From the NCBI RefSeq assembly GCF_000379625.1, contig NZ_KB903240.1, forward strand, positions 62,195 through 126,194: a stretch of 64,000 nt of DNA. Direction: 5' to 3'. Positions 1 to 12,240 of this stretch are shown one piece after another. The position numbers and the translations under genes were made by a program. A model generated the notes under the pieces. That model ran no database searches, was not told where the DNA came from, and saw nothing but the letters and a program-made list of their open reading frames with translations. Origin of the DNA: Actinomycetospora chiangmaiensis DSM 45062 (GTDB lineage: Bacteria > Actinomycetota > Actinomycetes > Mycobacteriales > Pseudonocardiaceae). Numbering within the stretch: the first letter of the stretch is position 1; every line of letters begins with the position of its first letter.

Positions 1-331
1 GTGGCCACCCCCGCCGAGCGGACCGTCTCCAGGGCCTCGCGTGCCCCGGGCCGCCAGGGCAGGCCCTCCGCGAAGACCTCGTGGGTGCGGTCGAGCAGCC
101 AGCGACCGGCCTTCTCGACGGAGGCCTCGTCGTCGGGAAGACCGACCTCGCGCAGCACCGTGGCGGACGTCCGACGCAGGCTGGACCCGGTCAGCTCCTC
201 GCGGGTCGCGAGGGAGAGCTCGCCGCCCAGGTGGGCGGCGAGCTCCGTCATCGTGATCGACCAGAGTCCCTCGGAGTCGACCAGCGTGCCGTCCATGTCC
301 CACAGGACGGCCGCCAGGTCAGGCACGGAGA

Positions 332-335
<4 letters not shown>
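1..335 (-). CDS. HAD-superfamily phosphatase, N-terminal part (cut by window edge)
   Basis: The leftward frame opens with a GTG whose first bases overlap the metH stop codon (GTGA), so the two genes are probably co-transcribed and translationally coupled. The visible 111 residues contain the HAD motif I, DMDGTLVDSEG, near residue 14, followed by a helical cap-like stretch. This is the pattern of beta-phosphoglucomutase-like HAD phosphatases, which use the first Asp as nucleophile. The C-terminal motifs II-IV lie outside the window, so the substrate cannot be judged. A second GTG nine bases downstream is an equally possible start. The HAD assignment is firm; the reaction beyond phosphate-ester hydrolysis is unknown. 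Confidence 0.85.
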
Positions 336-3877
<3,542 letters not shown>

Positions 3878-3883
3878 CACACG

Positions 3884-3889
3884 ATCGTA
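3884..3889 (-). promoter_or_regulatory. Probable -10 hexamer of metH (TACGAT)
   Basis: TACGAT on the minus strand is followed by six bases and the metH ATG, so the transcript would start at or next to the start codon (leaderless). No good -35 is visible at 16-18 bases. The same arrangement recurs at nine other genes in this window. Confidence 0.55.
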
Positions 3890-3938
3890 ACGTGACGTAG
3901 GGGTCAACCGTCCGGCCTGCGAGCCTCGTCACGACCCG

Positions 3939-3944
3939 TAAGCT
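3939..3944 (+). promoter_or_regulatory. Probable -10 hexamer of the PAC2-family gene (TAAGCT)
   Basis: TAAGCT ends six bases before the GTG start and no Shine-Dalgarno sequence is present, which suggests a leaderless message. It lies back to back with the metH -10 in the 73-base divergent intergenic region. Confidence 0.55.
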
Positions 3945-3950
3945 GGGCCG

Positions 3951-4862
3951 GTGTCCGCCTCCGACGACGCCGGAATCCCTGCTCGTGAGCTGAACGACCC
4001 GGTCATGCTGTGTGCGTTCGAGGGTTGGAACGACGCGGGGGACGCGTCCAGCACGGCCGTCGAACACCTCGCCCTGAACTGGGACGCCACCGAGCTGGGT
4101 GCGATCGACCCCGAGGACTACTACGATTTCCAGGTCTCGCGGCCGACCGTGCGCCTGGTCGACGGGATCAGCCGGGCCATCGACTGGCCCACCACCCGCT
4201 TCACGCTCTGCCGCCCGCCGGGTTCCGACCGCGACCTGGTCCTCGTGCGCGGCATCGAGCCCAACATGCGGTGGCGCTCCTTCGTCGGCGAGATCGTGGC
4301 CAAGGCCGAGGAGCTCGGCGTCACCACCGTGATCACTCTCGGTGCGCTCCTGGCCGACACCCCGCACACCCGGCCCGTCCCGGTCACCGGCTCGTCGTTC
4401 GACAAGGAGTCGGCCGCCCGCTACGGCCTCTCCAGCTCGCGCTACCAGGGCCCGACGGGCATCACCGGCGTGCTCAACGACGCCTGCGTGCAGGCGGGCA
4501 TCCCTGCCATCTCGTTCTGGGCCGCGGTGCCGCACTACGTCTCGCAGCCGCCCGCCCCCAAGGCCACGATCGCGCTGCTGCAGCGCGTCGAGGAGGTCCT
4601 CGACGTCGAGGTCCCGCTCGGGGCGCTCCCGGAGCAGGCCGAGAAGTGGGAGCGAACGGTCTCCGAGATGGCCGACGAGGACGACGAGGTCCGCGAGTAC
4701 GTCAAGGCCCTCGAGGAGGCCGGCGACGCGGAGTCCGACCTCCAGGAGGCCTCGGGCGACGAGATCGCCGCCGACTTCGAGCGCTACCTGCGACGCCGGG
4801 ACCCGGGCGGTCCGGGCGACGTCGCGGGCGGCCCGAGCCTCGGCGGCCCCTGGGAGCGCTAG
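3951..4862 (+). CDS. PAC2 family protein (proteasome-assembly-chaperone fold)
   Basis: The 303-residue protein begins with the PAC2 family signature around FEGWNDAGDASS (residues 23-34) and continues through the full domain; the C-terminal 60 residues are acidic and probably flexible. Actinobacterial members, including the neighbour of metH in M. tuberculosis (Rv2125), are related to proteasome assembly chaperones; their bacterial role is not settled, though these organisms do have proteasomes. The GTG start is chosen because the TAAGCT box ends six bases before it. It is monocistronic: eccB converges on it 22 bases after its stop. Confidence 0.9.
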   Translation: MSASDDAGIPARELNDPVMLCAFEGWNDAGDASSTAVEHLALNWDATELGAIDPEDYYDFQVSRPTVRLVDGISRAIDWPTTRFTLCRPPGSDRDLVLVRGIEPNMRWRSFVGEIVAKAEELGVTTVITLGALLADTPHTRPVPVTGSSFDKESAARYGLSSSRYQGPTGITGVLNDACVQAGIPAISFWAAVPHYVSQPPAPKATIALLQRVEEVLDVEVPLGALPEQAEKWERTVSEMADEDDEVREYVKALEEAGDAESDLQEASGDEIAADFERYLRRRDPGGPGDVAGGPSLGGPWER

Positions 4863-4884
4863 CTCGTCCCGACGTCGGGCCCGC

Positions 4885-6303
4885 TCAGCGCAGGGTCCGG
4901 GCCGCCTCCACCGAGAGCACGGGACCGCGCGGGAGCAGGCCGACCACACTGCGCGGGGCCGGTCGGGGGTCGCCCAGTCCGAGGGCGGCGGCCGCGCCCC
5001 GACCGGCGACGGGGAACACGCGGCCGACCTGGTCGACGACGACGCCGCGGTCCGGGTCGGACGCCTCCCCGGGGCCCACCGGCACCACGTACGCCCCGGC
5101 CCCGGCGATCCGCACGGCCGTGACCGGGCCGGCGGCACCGGGTTCGCCCAGCGGGGTCGGCGGCACGGGCGAGGGCAGGGTGCCGGCGACCGAGACGGTG
5201 GTGGTCCCGTCGGCCGCGGGGGCCGCACACGCGACCGGCGCGTCCTGGACGCCCAGCACGCGCGGGAACGTGCGGGGGTAGGCGCGGAGGTCGACCCCGA
5301 CGGCACGCGGCAGGCCGTCGGCGACGGCGGCGGGGATCTCGGCGACGCGGGGGTCGGCGCCGGGCGAGGCGAAGCGGACGAGTTCGGCCACGACGTCGGG
5401 CACCTCCTGCACCCCGCCGTCGAGCACCACCAGGAACCGGGCGACCCCGCCCGCGACCCGGGCGACCGCCCCGACCGGCAGCCCGAGCGCACGGGTCCCG
5501 GGGTCGGTGGGTCCGAGCCCGGCGCCGGGGATGCGCGGCGGCACGAGCGGTGCCCCCTCGGGCAGGGTGCCGAGCAGGGCTTCACCGGCCGCCCGCGCGG
5601 GCGCGCCCGCGAGGTCGAGGCCGCGGACCACGGCGCCGGCGGCGGGGTCGAACGCGGCGCGGCGGCCGTCGACGACCAGCCAGGTCCGCCCGTCGTCGCC
5701 GCGCAGCAGCAGTGATTCCCCCGCCGCGACCGGCCGGCCGGGCGAACTCCCGCCGCCGAGGACGATGCCGCGCACTCCGGGCCCGGCCGGGACGTCGCAG
5801 ACCGCCCACACGTCGCTCGGCGGCGGGCTCGCGGTGTCGGGCAGCACCGACGGTGCTCCGGCGAGGCCGACGGGCACGGTGCGCGCGACCCCGACGAGGG
5901 CGTCGTCGCGCACCGGGGTCGGGTCGGCGGGTGGGAGGCCTTCGGCCGGGTCGGCCCGACGCGGGTCGAGGTCCGCCGCGAGGAGCCGCGCCGACGTGAG
6001 GTCCGTCGTCGGCACCAGGCGCGCGGGGTCGCGCGCCACGACGTAGAGGGCCCCGCTGGGCACCCCGCGGACGACGGTCGCGGCGCGCCAGTCGGTGTCG
6101 CCGCGCACCAGGCCCACGACGGCCGCCGCCGCCAGCCCGAGCGCCGCGACCACGGCCCCGACCACCACCGCCCGACGACGGGTGTGCTCGGGATCGCGCT
6201 CGGCGTGCGGGTCCCGTTCGACGAGGGCCTCGTCCAGCCGCCGCACCGCCCTCCGCCGCGCCCGGGCCTGGGCGGCCGTCGCCGGGGGCGCGGGGCGGGT
6301 CAC
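4885..6303 (-). CDS. eccB: Type VII secretion protein EccB-like, orphan copy
   Basis: EccB is a periplasmic-facing subunit of the ESX/type VII secretion membrane complex. The 472-residue protein has the family layout: a short basic cytoplasmic N-terminus (RRRAVRRLDEALVERD), one membrane helix near residues 45-65, and a long extracytoplasmic domain with GALYVVA, LTSARLL and a late PLG-containing repeat region. No eccA, eccC, eccD, eccE, mycosin or WXG100 gene is in the window, so it is detached from an ESX locus. It starts with GTG three bases after the DUF2237 gene, suggesting read-through from mshC. Family assignment is firm; whether it serves a remote ESX system or something else is unknown. 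Confidence 0.88.
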   Translation of the reverse strand: MTRPAPPATAAQARARRRAVRRLDEALVERDPHAERDPEHTRRRAVVVGAVVAALGLAAAAVVGLVRGDTDWRAATVVRGVPSGALYVVARDPARLVPTTDLTSARLLAADLDPRRADPAEGLPPADPTPVRDDALVGVARTVPVGLAGAPSVLPDTASPPPSDVWAVCDVPAGPGVRGIVLGGGSSPGRPVAAGESLLLRGDDGRTWLVVDGRRAAFDPAAGAVVRGLDLAGAPARAAGEALLGTLPEGAPLVPPRIPGAGLGPTDPGTRALGLPVGAVARVAGGVARFLVVLDGGVQEVPDVVAELVRFASPGADPRVAEIPAAVADGLPRAVGVDLRAYPRTFPRVLGVQDAPVACAAPAADGTTTVSVAGTLPSPVPPTPLGEPGAAGPVTAVRIAGAGAYVVPVGPGEASDPDRGVVVDQVGRVFPVAGRGAAAALGLGDPRPAPRSVVGLLPRGPVLSVEAARTLR

Positions 6304-6306
6304 CCG

Positions 6307-6663
6307 CTACTCGGCGATCGCGTGCGCGCGCAGGTCGTCGAGGTCGACCCACTCCAGGGTGCGGGCGTGGGTGGCCTCGAGGACGACGGGCGGGGCGACC
6401 CCGCCGTCGAGGGCCTCCTTCCACCGGCCCGCGCACAGGCACCAGCGGTCGCCCGGGGTCAGCCCCGGGAACCCGGTGTCGGCGCGCGTGAGGTCGTTGC
6501 CGCGCGCCGCCGAGAACTCCAGGAACTCCGCGGTGACGCGCGCGCACACCGTGTGGACCCCGTCGTCGTCGACGCCGGTCTCGCAGCACCCGTCCCGGTA
6601 GAAGCCGGTGACGGGGTCGTGGCTGCAGTCGGCGAGCTCGCCGCCCAGGACGTTGCGGGCCAT
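6307..6663 (-). CDS. DUF2237 family protein
   Basis: This 118-residue protein starts MARNVLGGELADCS and contains the DUF2237 pattern GFYRDGCC near residue 21, WCLCAGRW near 73 and a C-terminal ATHARTLEWVDLDDL. The family is widespread in bacteria and has no established biochemical role; the conserved cysteines suggest a metal or redox site, which is inference. It sits 27 bases after mshC and three bases before eccB in the same direction, so the three probably share a transcript. Confidence 0.9.
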   Translation of the reverse strand: MARNVLGGELADCSHDPVTGFYRDGCCETGVDDDGVHTVCARVTAEFLEFSAARGNDLTRADTGFPGLTPGDRWCLCAGRWKEALDGGVAPPVVLEATHARTLEWVDLDDLRAHAIAE

Positions 6664-6690
6664 GGGTTCCTCCTCGCGGTCGGGGGGTGC

Positions 6691-7941
6691 TCAGCGCAGG
6701 GTGACGCCCAGCAGCGCGTCGATCGCGTCGGCGGCGCGGGACCCGCCGTCGGGAACGGTCCCCGAGCCGGGGCGCCGCAGCGCCTCGTCGACCCAGGCGT
6801 CGACCGCGACGAGCGCGCCGGGGCTGTCGAGGTCGTCCGCGAGGTGGCCGCGGACCTTCTCGATCGTCTCCCCGGGGTCGGGCGTCGCGTCGAGCGAGGT
6901 CGCCTCGCGCCAGCGGTGCAGGCGCGCCTGGCCGCCCGTCAGGAGCTCCGCGGTCCAGGACCGGTCGGTGCGCCAGTGGCCGGAGAGCAGTGCGAGGCGG
7001 ACGGCCATCGGGTCGACCCGGTCGGCGCGCAGGCGGGAGACGAAGACGAGGTTGCCCTTCGACTTCGACATCTTCTCGCCGTCGAGGCCGATCATCCCGG
7101 CGTGGCAGTAGTGACGGGCCATGGGGTGGATGCCGGTGAGGGCCTCGCCGTGTGCGGAGCCGAACTCGTGGTGGGGGAAGGCGAGGTCGGACCCGCCGCC
7201 CTGCACGTCGTAGGCGTCGCCGAGGCGGTTCATCGCGATCGCGGTGCACTCCACGTGCCAGCCGGGGCGGCCGTCCCCGAGGTCGGAGGACCAGGAAGGC
7301 TCGCCGTCGCGGGCGGTGCGCCACAGCAGGGCGTCGAGCGGGTGGCGCTTGCCGCGCCGGTCGGGGTCGCCGCCGCGCTCCGGGAAGATCCGCTCCATCT
7401 CCGCCGTCGAGTAGCGGGAGACGTAGCCGAAGTCCGGGGTGGCGGTGTGGTCGAAGTAGACGTCGGGGTGCTCGGGGTCGTCGGCGCGGTAGGCGACGCC
7501 GGCGGCGAGCAGCTTCCCGACGAGCTCGGTGATCTCGTCCATCGCCTCGACCGCGCCGATGTAGTCGCGCGGGGGCAGCACCCGCAGGGACTCCATGTCC
7601 TCGCGGAAGAGGGCGGTCTCGCGCATGCCGAGGACGACCCAGTCGTCGGAGTCCCGCTCCGCCCGCTCGAGCAGCGGGTCGTCGATGTCGGTGACGTTCT
7701 GGACGTAGTGCACGTCGTGCCCCGCGTCGCGCCAGCAGCGGTTGACGAGGTCGAAGGCGAGATAGGTGGCCGCGTGGCCGAGGTGGGTCGCGTCGTAGGG
7801 GGTGATCCCGCAGACGTACATCCGGGCCCCGGACGCGGACGGGGCGGTCGGCCGGACGTCGCCGGTGGAGGTGTCGAACAACCGAAGCGGGGGCGGGGTG
7901 CCGGGCACCGGGGGGACGTCGACTCCAGACCACGAACGCAT
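6691..7941 (-). CDS. mshC: Cysteine:GlcN-inositol ligase of mycothiol synthesis
   Basis: MshC joins cysteine to 1-D-myo-inosityl 2-amino-2-deoxy-alpha-D-glucopyranoside using ATP, the third committed step to mycothiol, the main actinobacterial thiol. It is a class I CysRS paralogue. Visible are [18 protein letters not shown] (HIGH-like motif), [12 protein letters not shown], the zinc-ligand region, and KMSKSKGN near residue 288. The start is the ATG of MRSWSG, giving 416 residues and matching the mycobacterial N-terminus; a TAAGGT hexamer lies seven bases upstream. Eight further codons upstream are open but would overlap the promoter. The C-terminal anticodon-type region ends [10 protein letters not shown], as in the family. 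Confidence 0.97.
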   Translation of the reverse strand: MRSWSGVDVPPVPGTPPPLRLFDTSTGDVRPTAPSASGARMYVCGITPYDATHLGHAATYLAFDLVNRCWRDAGHDVHYVQNVTDIDDPLLERAERDSDDWVVLGMRETALFREDMESLRVLPPRDYIGAVEAMDEITELVGKLLAAGVAYRADDPEHPDVYFDHTATPDFGYVSRYSTAEMERIFPERGGDPDRRGKRHPLDALLWRTARDGEPSWSSDLGDGRPGWHVECTAIAMNRLGDAYDVQGGGSDLAFPHHEFGSAHGEALTGIHPMARHYCHAGMIGLDGEKMSKSKGNLVFVSRLRADRVDPMAVRLALLSGHWRTDRSWTAELLTGGQARLHRWREATSLDATPDPGETIEKVRGHLADDLDSPGALVAVDAWVDEALRRPGSGTVPDGGSRAADAIDALLGVTLR

Positions 7942-7948
7942 GCCGCCG

Positions 7949-7954
7949 ACCTTA
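7949..7954 (-). promoter_or_regulatory. Probable -10 hexamer of mshC (TAAGGT)
   Basis: TAAGGT on the minus strand lies seven bases before the ATG with no ribosome-binding site between, consistent with a leaderless mshC mRNA. Confidence 0.5.
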
Positions 7955-8018
7955 TGCCCACGCACGCTCCGACCGGTGGCGAACGTGACCGTCGTGGGTC
8001 CCGGCCGGGCCCCGTGTC

Positions 8019-8048
8019 GGGCCCGTCGCGGGCGAGCACGACGGGCCC
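8019..8048. terminator. Hairpin upstream of mshC (10-bp perfect stem)
   Basis: GGGCCCGTCG pairs with CGACGGGCCC across a 10-base loop. It lies downstream of the leftward VWA gene and upstream of the mshC promoter, so it probably ends VWA transcription. There is no T-tract, as is usual in GC-rich actinobacteria. Confidence 0.5.
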
Positions 8049-8079
8049 GTCCTGACGGAAACGGAGCCCGGCCGGGGAT

Positions 8080-8111
8080 GGCGGGAGTCGCGGGGGGGAT
8101 CGACTCCTGCC
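8080..8111. terminator. Second hairpin between the VWA gene and mshC
   Basis: GGCGGGAGTCG pairs with CGACTCCTGCC (10 of 11 positions) over a G-rich 10-base loop. Together with the hairpin at 8019-8048 it gives two tandem structures in the 285-base gap. The rest of the gap, up to 8226, holds only short weak dyads and no convincing gene. Confidence 0.45.
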
Positions 8112-8226
8112 GTATCCCAGCGTAACCGACGCGCTAGACCCGAACGGGTCACGGGTTCAGCGCAACCGGTTATCTCTCGCACATTCGTCACCGTGAGCCA
8201 TCAGGAGATCGTTTGTCTCCGTGCGC

Positions 8227-10206
8227 TCACCGTCGCCGACTGTGGAGGTAGTCACTCACCACCGCGGCCCCGAGCCCGTCGAGGTCCGGCGCGACGACCC
8301 GTCCGCCACTACGTCGGGCGACCATGTCCACGAAGGCCTCCAGGCGCGGGTCCTCCCCGAGCATGAACACCGTCAGCGCGGCCTTCAGGCGCGCGATCGC
8401 GTCGACCTCGTTGAGCGTCGCCCGCAGCGTCTCCGGGGTCGGCGGGTAGTCGAACACCGCGTGCCCGTCGGGCTCCAGATGGGCGGTGGGCTCGCCGTCG
8501 GTGACCACCAGGACCACCGGCGCCGCGTCGGAGTGCCGGCGCAGGTGCCGGCCCGCGAGCAGCAGCGCGTGGTGCAGGTTCGTGCCCTGTTCCCACACCC
8601 CCTCCAGGCCGGTCAGCTGCGCGAGGTCGACCTCCTGCGCGTGCCGCCCGAAGGTGATGATCTGCAGCGCGTCGCCGCGGAAGCGTGTCGAGACCAGGTG
8701 GTGCAGGGCCAGCGCGGTGCGCTTCATCGGCACCCAGCGCCCGTCGGCCACCATCGACCAGGACGTGTCGACGCACAGCGCGACCGCTGCCCGCGTCCGC
8801 TGCTCGGTCTCCACGATCTCGACGTCGGTGACGTCGAGCGCGCGGTCGTCGCCGCCGGCCTTGCGCAGCTCGGCGTTGAGCAGCGTGCGGGAGGTGTCCC
8901 AACGCTCGGTGTCGCCGAAGGCCCACGGGCGGGTCGCCCCGCTCGCCTCCCCCGCCGCCCCCGAGCGCTGCGTTTCCCGCTCCCCGCGGCGGGTCGACAG
9001 CGAACCGACCACGTCGCGCAGCGCGGACTGGCCGAGCTGGCGCAGCGCCTTCGGCGACAGCGTCAGCGACCCGTCCGGCCCGCGCTCGAACACGCCCTGC
9101 TGCTCGAGCTCCCGTTCGAGCTCGGCGAGGCGCTGCGCGTCGACGCGGGCCTGGCGGCCGAGCGACGCCTCGAGCGCCTCCAGGTCGATGTCCTCCATGC
9201 GGGCACCCGGATAGCTCTGCGAGAGCTGCTCGGAGAGCGAGTCGAGCTGCGCGAGCTGCTCCATCGCCCGCGTCGCCTCGCCCATGCCCATCGGGTTGTC
9301 GCCCCGGAAGCGGCCCTGCCCGTCCCAGTCCTCGCCCGGACGCATGGCCTGCAGCTGGGAGTCCAGCCGGGAGAGCTGCTCGGCCAGCCGCGGGTCGCCG
9401 AACGCGGACTGCATGAGGCCCTCGAGCTCGGCCCGCTGCTCGGCCGACAGGGAGTTCATCATCCGCTGGGCGGCCGCCGACCGCTGCGCCAGGATGTCGA
9501 TCAGTTCCTCGACGTTCTTCGGGTTCTCCGGGAAGTACCGCCCGTGCTTGCCCATGAAGTCGGAGAACTGCTCGGCCGTGTCCTCGCCCCGGCCGTGCGA
9601 CTCCAGCAGGTCGTTGAGGTCGGAGAGCATCTCGCGCACCTCCTCGACGTCCTCGGGGGTGGCGTTCTGCATCGCCTCCTTCATGCCCTGGAAACGCTGG
9701 TCGAGGGCCTCGCGGCCCATCAGGTCCTGGATCTGCTGGTAGGCCTGGCGCGCCTCGGCGTTGCGCCAGTCGTAGTTCTGCAGCTCGTTGACCGCGCCGG
9801 CGGTGGAGTCCGGGAGCGCGTCGAGCGACATCTCCCGGAACCGCGCGTCGTCGGAGTCCTCGGCCTGCAGCGAGTTCCGCTCGGCCTCGAGCGCCTGCTC
9901 CAGCAGCTCCCGGATCTCCTGCAGCGTGCCGTCGATCCGGTTCTCGCGCTGCAGGCTGCGGCGCTGCTGGTTGAGCCGGCGCTGCAGGTCGTCGAGACCC
10001 TGCTGGTCGCGCAGCCCCCGCCGCATCAGCTCGCGCATCGCCTGGCGGGGGCTGGTGCCCTCCATGACGTCGCGGCCGAGCTGGTCCATCGCCTCGCGGA
10101 TGTCGAACGGCGGGGCGAGCGGGTCCGGTCCGTCGTAGAACCGGCCGTAGGAGTAGCGACCGGGTCGCGGCTTCCAGCCGGACCCGCCGTCGGGGTCAGC
10201 CGCCAT
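8227..10206 (-). CDS. VWA-domain protein, Mg-chelatase-like partner of the AAA ATPase
   Basis: A 659-residue protein resembling M. tuberculosis Rv0959. The first 430 residues are charged, predicted helical and rich in Gln/Glu/Arg (coiled-coil-like, including an EAMQNATPEDVEEVREML segment). The C-terminal third is a von Willebrand A domain with the MIDAS motif DTSWSM near residue 477 and VVTDGEP. Such proteins bind a metal-dependent ligand and act with a MoxR/ChlI-type ATPase, by analogy with BchD-BchI. Its ATG lies inside the end of the upstream ATPase gene (11-base overlap), so the two are made together. There is no chlorophyll or cobalamin gene nearby, so a chelatase role is not supported; the substrate is unknown. 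Confidence 0.88.
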   Translation of the reverse strand: MAADPDGGSGWKPRPGRYSYGRFYDGPDPLAPPFDIREAMDQLGRDVMEGTSPRQAMRELMRRGLRDQQGLDDLQRRLNQQRRSLQRENRIDGTLQEIRELLEQALEAERNSLQAEDSDDARFREMSLDALPDSTAGAVNELQNYDWRNAEARQAYQQIQDLMGREALDQRFQGMKEAMQNATPEDVEEVREMLSDLNDLLESHGRGEDTAEQFSDFMGKHGRYFPENPKNVEELIDILAQRSAAAQRMMNSLSAEQRAELEGLMQSAFGDPRLAEQLSRLDSQLQAMRPGEDWDGQGRFRGDNPMGMGEATRAMEQLAQLDSLSEQLSQSYPGARMEDIDLEALEASLGRQARVDAQRLAELERELEQQGVFERGPDGSLTLSPKALRQLGQSALRDVVGSLSTRRGERETQRSGAAGEASGATRPWAFGDTERWDTSRTLLNAELRKAGGDDRALDVTDVEIVETEQRTRAAVALCVDTSWSMVADGRWVPMKRTALALHHLVSTRFRGDALQIITFGRHAQEVDLAQLTGLEGVWEQGTNLHHALLLAGRHLRRHSDAAPVVLVVTDGEPTAHLEPDGHAVFDYPPTPETLRATLNEVDAIARLKAALTVFMLGEDPRLEAFVDMVARRSGGRVVAPDLDGLGAAVVSDYLHSRRR

Positions 10207-11650
10207 AGGCCACCGTCCCGGCGTCCTCGTCGTCGTCCTTGGCGAGCTTGCGGGTGAGGTAGAGGTGCTCGAGGGCCAGCTCGACGGCGGACGCGAGCGG
10301 CCCGGGCGCCTCGGTGCCGCCGGCGCCGAGGCGGTCGGCCACGGTCCGGACGACGGGGATCGCCGGCAGCGTCGCGACGACCTCGCGGGCCGGGACCCGC
10401 TCCCCCGTCACCACGCGGCGACCCTCGGCGACGGCGTCGGCGAGCGGGCCGAGGTCCACCCCGGCGAGCCGCTTGCGGGCGGTCTCGGCGACGGCGCGGC
10501 GCAGCAGGTGGGTCAGCAGTTCCTCCTCGCGCCCCTCCTCGCCGGACTCGAACTCGAGCTTGCCGCGCAGCACCGGCGGCACCGCCTCGAGGTCGACCGG
10601 GCGGGCCACCGGGGTGTCCTCCCCCGTCACCGCGGCCCGGCGCAGCGCCGCGGCCGCGACGGTCTCCGCGGCCGCCACGGAGAACCGGGCCGAGACGCCG
10701 GAGCGCTGGTCGATCGCGCTGGCACCGCGCAGGTTGCGGGTGAAGCGGGCGATCACCTCGAGCAGGTGGTCGGGGACCTCGGCGACGACGTCCGCCTCCT
10801 GCTGGATGAGCGCCACCTCGCCGGCGACCTCCAGCGGGTAGTGCGTGCGCACCTCGGCGCCGAAGCGGTCCTTGAGCGGGGTGATGATCCGCCCGCGGTT
10901 GGTGTAGTCCTCGGGGTTGGCGCTCGCCACGAGGAGGATGTCGAGCGGCAGGCGCAGCGTGTAGCCGCGGACCTGGATGTCGCGCTCCTCCATGACGTTG
11001 AGCAGCGCGACCTGGATGCGCTCGGCGAGGTCGGGCAGCTCGTTGATCGTCACGATGCCGCGGTGCGCCCGCGGCACGAGGCCGTAGTGGATCGTCTCCG
11101 GGTCGCCCAGCGAGCGGCCCTCGGCGACCTTCACCGGGTCGACGTCGCCGATGAGGTCGGCGACGGAGGTGTCGGGCGTGGCGAGCTTCTCGGCGTAGCG
11201 CTCGGAGCGGTGGCGCCAGCCGATCGGCAGCGCGTCGCCCTCGAGCGTCGCGCGCCTGATGCTCGCCGGGATGATCGGCTGCTCGGGGTGCTCGCCGAGC
11301 TCGGAGCCGGCGATGACGGGCGTCCACTCGTCGAGCAGGGAGACAAGGCTGCGCAGCAGGCGGGTCTTGCCCTGGCCGCGCTCGCCCAGGAGCACGACGT
11401 CGTGCCCGGCGATGATCGCGCGCTCGAACTGCGGCAGCACGGTGCGCTCGAACCCGACGATCCCGGGCCACGGGTTCTCGCCGGCCCGCAGCGCGGACAG
11501 CAGGTTGTCGCGCAGCTCGTCACGGACGCCGCGCGGGGTCTTCGCCGGGTGGTCGCTCGCGCGGAGCTCACCCAGGGTGGTCGGGAGCCCCTCGGGAGGG
11601 GGCGGGGTGGTACCGGGAGCGGTGGCCTCGGTCGGGCGCGGGGTGCTCAC
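10196..11650 (-). CDS. AAA ATPase of the ChlI/MoxR type
   Basis: This 484-residue protein is the ATPase half of the pair with the VWA gene and resembles M. tuberculosis Rv0958. Walker A is GERGQGKTR near residue 88; the Walker B equivalent is GIVTINELPDL near 203, with Asn-Glu in place of the more usual Asp-Glu; a sensor-like ANPEDYTNRGR follows. The C-terminal half is helical. The GTG start at 11650 is chosen because a TAGCGT hexamer precedes it by seven bases; the frame stays open far upstream, but that sequence is Pro/Arg-rich and unlike the family. A GTG six bases upstream is an alternative. Family is secure, biological role is not. Confidence 0.9.
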   Translation of the reverse strand: MSTPRPTEATAPGTTPPPPEGLPTTLGELRASDHPAKTPRGVRDELRDNLLSALRAGENPWPGIVGFERTVLPQFERAIIAGHDVVLLGERGQGKTRLLRSLVSLLDEWTPVIAGSELGEHPEQPIIPASIRRATLEGDALPIGWRHRSERYAEKLATPDTSVADLIGDVDPVKVAEGRSLGDPETIHYGLVPRAHRGIVTINELPDLAERIQVALLNVMEERDIQVRGYTLRLPLDILLVASANPEDYTNRGRIITPLKDRFGAEVRTHYPLEVAGEVALIQQEADVVAEVPDHLLEVIARFTRNLRGASAIDQRSGVSARFSVAAAETVAAAALRRAAVTGEDTPVARPVDLEAVPPVLRGKLEFESGEEGREEELLTHLLRRAVAETARKRLAGVDLGPLADAVAEGRRVVTGERVPAREVVATLPAIPVVRTVADRLGAGGTEAPGPLASAVELALEHLYLTRKLAKDDDEDAGTVAYGG

Positions 11651-11657
11651 CTCCACC

Positions 11658-11663
11658 ACGCTA
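11658..11663 (-). promoter_or_regulatory. Probable -10 hexamer of the AAA ATPase gene (TAGCGT)
   Basis: TAGCGT on the minus strand ends seven bases before the chosen GTG, the same geometry as at metH and mshC, and it decides the start of this gene. Confidence 0.45.
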
Positions 11664-11704
11664 CGACGGCATCGGCTCCTCTGCCTGGCCCACGCGGTCC
11701 CACC

Positions 11705-11719
11705 TTCCCGACGACGGGT
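11705..11719 (+). repeat. Iterated 15-mer TTCCCGACGACGGGT (exact copy, intergenic)
   Basis: An exact copy in the gap between the AAA ATPase gene and the small membrane-protein gene, followed by CGGG. It is one of eight exact copies in the window. Confidence 0.8.
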
Positions 11720-11904
11720 CGGGCCGCGCGCCGCGCGGTCGCCGCCCGGTGGACGGGTCCGGGCGCCGGATCCGGTGACCGCACGAACGGGTCCGGCGCG
11801 GCGAGGACGGATCTCCCCGGGTCTCGACACCCACACGAGTTGACTCCCCGCCCTGCGACGAACCAGCCGGTTCGTCGGCTTTCGACCGGGTCGGGGGGCT
11901 CGCG

Positions 11905-12066
11905 ATGAAGACGACACTGGTGGCGGCCGCGGCGGTGGTGGTCGCCCTCGTGCTGGTGCCCGGGAGCGGCGACGGCCCCCTGGGCATGACCCTCGGCGGC
12001 GCCGCGGTGCTGGCGCTGTTCGCCGGGATCGCGGTGTGGATCCGTCGCACCATGTCGCACCACTGA
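11905..12066 (+). CDS. Small two-helix membrane protein
   Basis: A 53-codon frame starts at an ATG eight bases after a GGGGGG Shine-Dalgarno-like run and ends at TGA. The product starts MKTTLVAAAAVVVALV, has a short GSGDGPLG turn, a second hydrophobic segment around GGAAVLALFAGIAVWI, and ends RRTMSHH. This is the pattern of a two-pass or secreted-plus-anchor small protein. I do not recognise a family. It is convergent with the MFS gene; a long hairpin follows its stop. Support comes from the ribosome-binding site, the hydrophobic layout and the codon pattern. Confidence 0.6.
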   Translation: MKTTLVAAAAVVVALVLVPGSGDGPLGMTLGGAAVLALFAGIAVWIRRTMSHH

Positions 12067-12162
12067 TGCGGGCCCGCACCCGGGTCTGACTCGTAGACGA
12101 GGCGTCACTCAACCGGCTCCCGGGGGCAGCCGGAGCCGGACAGGTGGCGTCTCGGCCCTCGG

Positions 12163-12240
12163 CATGATCACGTCGAGGGGACGCTCATGGCTGTTCCGAA
12201 GATCGACAACAGCCATGGTGGTCCCCCCGACGTGATCATG
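12163..12240. terminator. Long hairpin between convergent genes (33-base arms)
   Basis: Left arm 12163-12195 and right arm 12208-12240 pair at all but about four positions around a 12-base loop; the outer ends read CATGATCACGTCGAGGGG and its near complement. It lies between the stops of the small membrane protein and the MFS gene, where a bidirectional terminator is expected. It has no T-tract. The remainder of the 270-base gap holds nothing else I can support. Confidence 0.6.

Noticed and set aside
3878-3950. Cobalamin riboswitch upstream of metH
   Set aside because: Only 73 bases separate metH from the divergent PAC2 gene and no B12-box is visible; the metH message appears leaderless.
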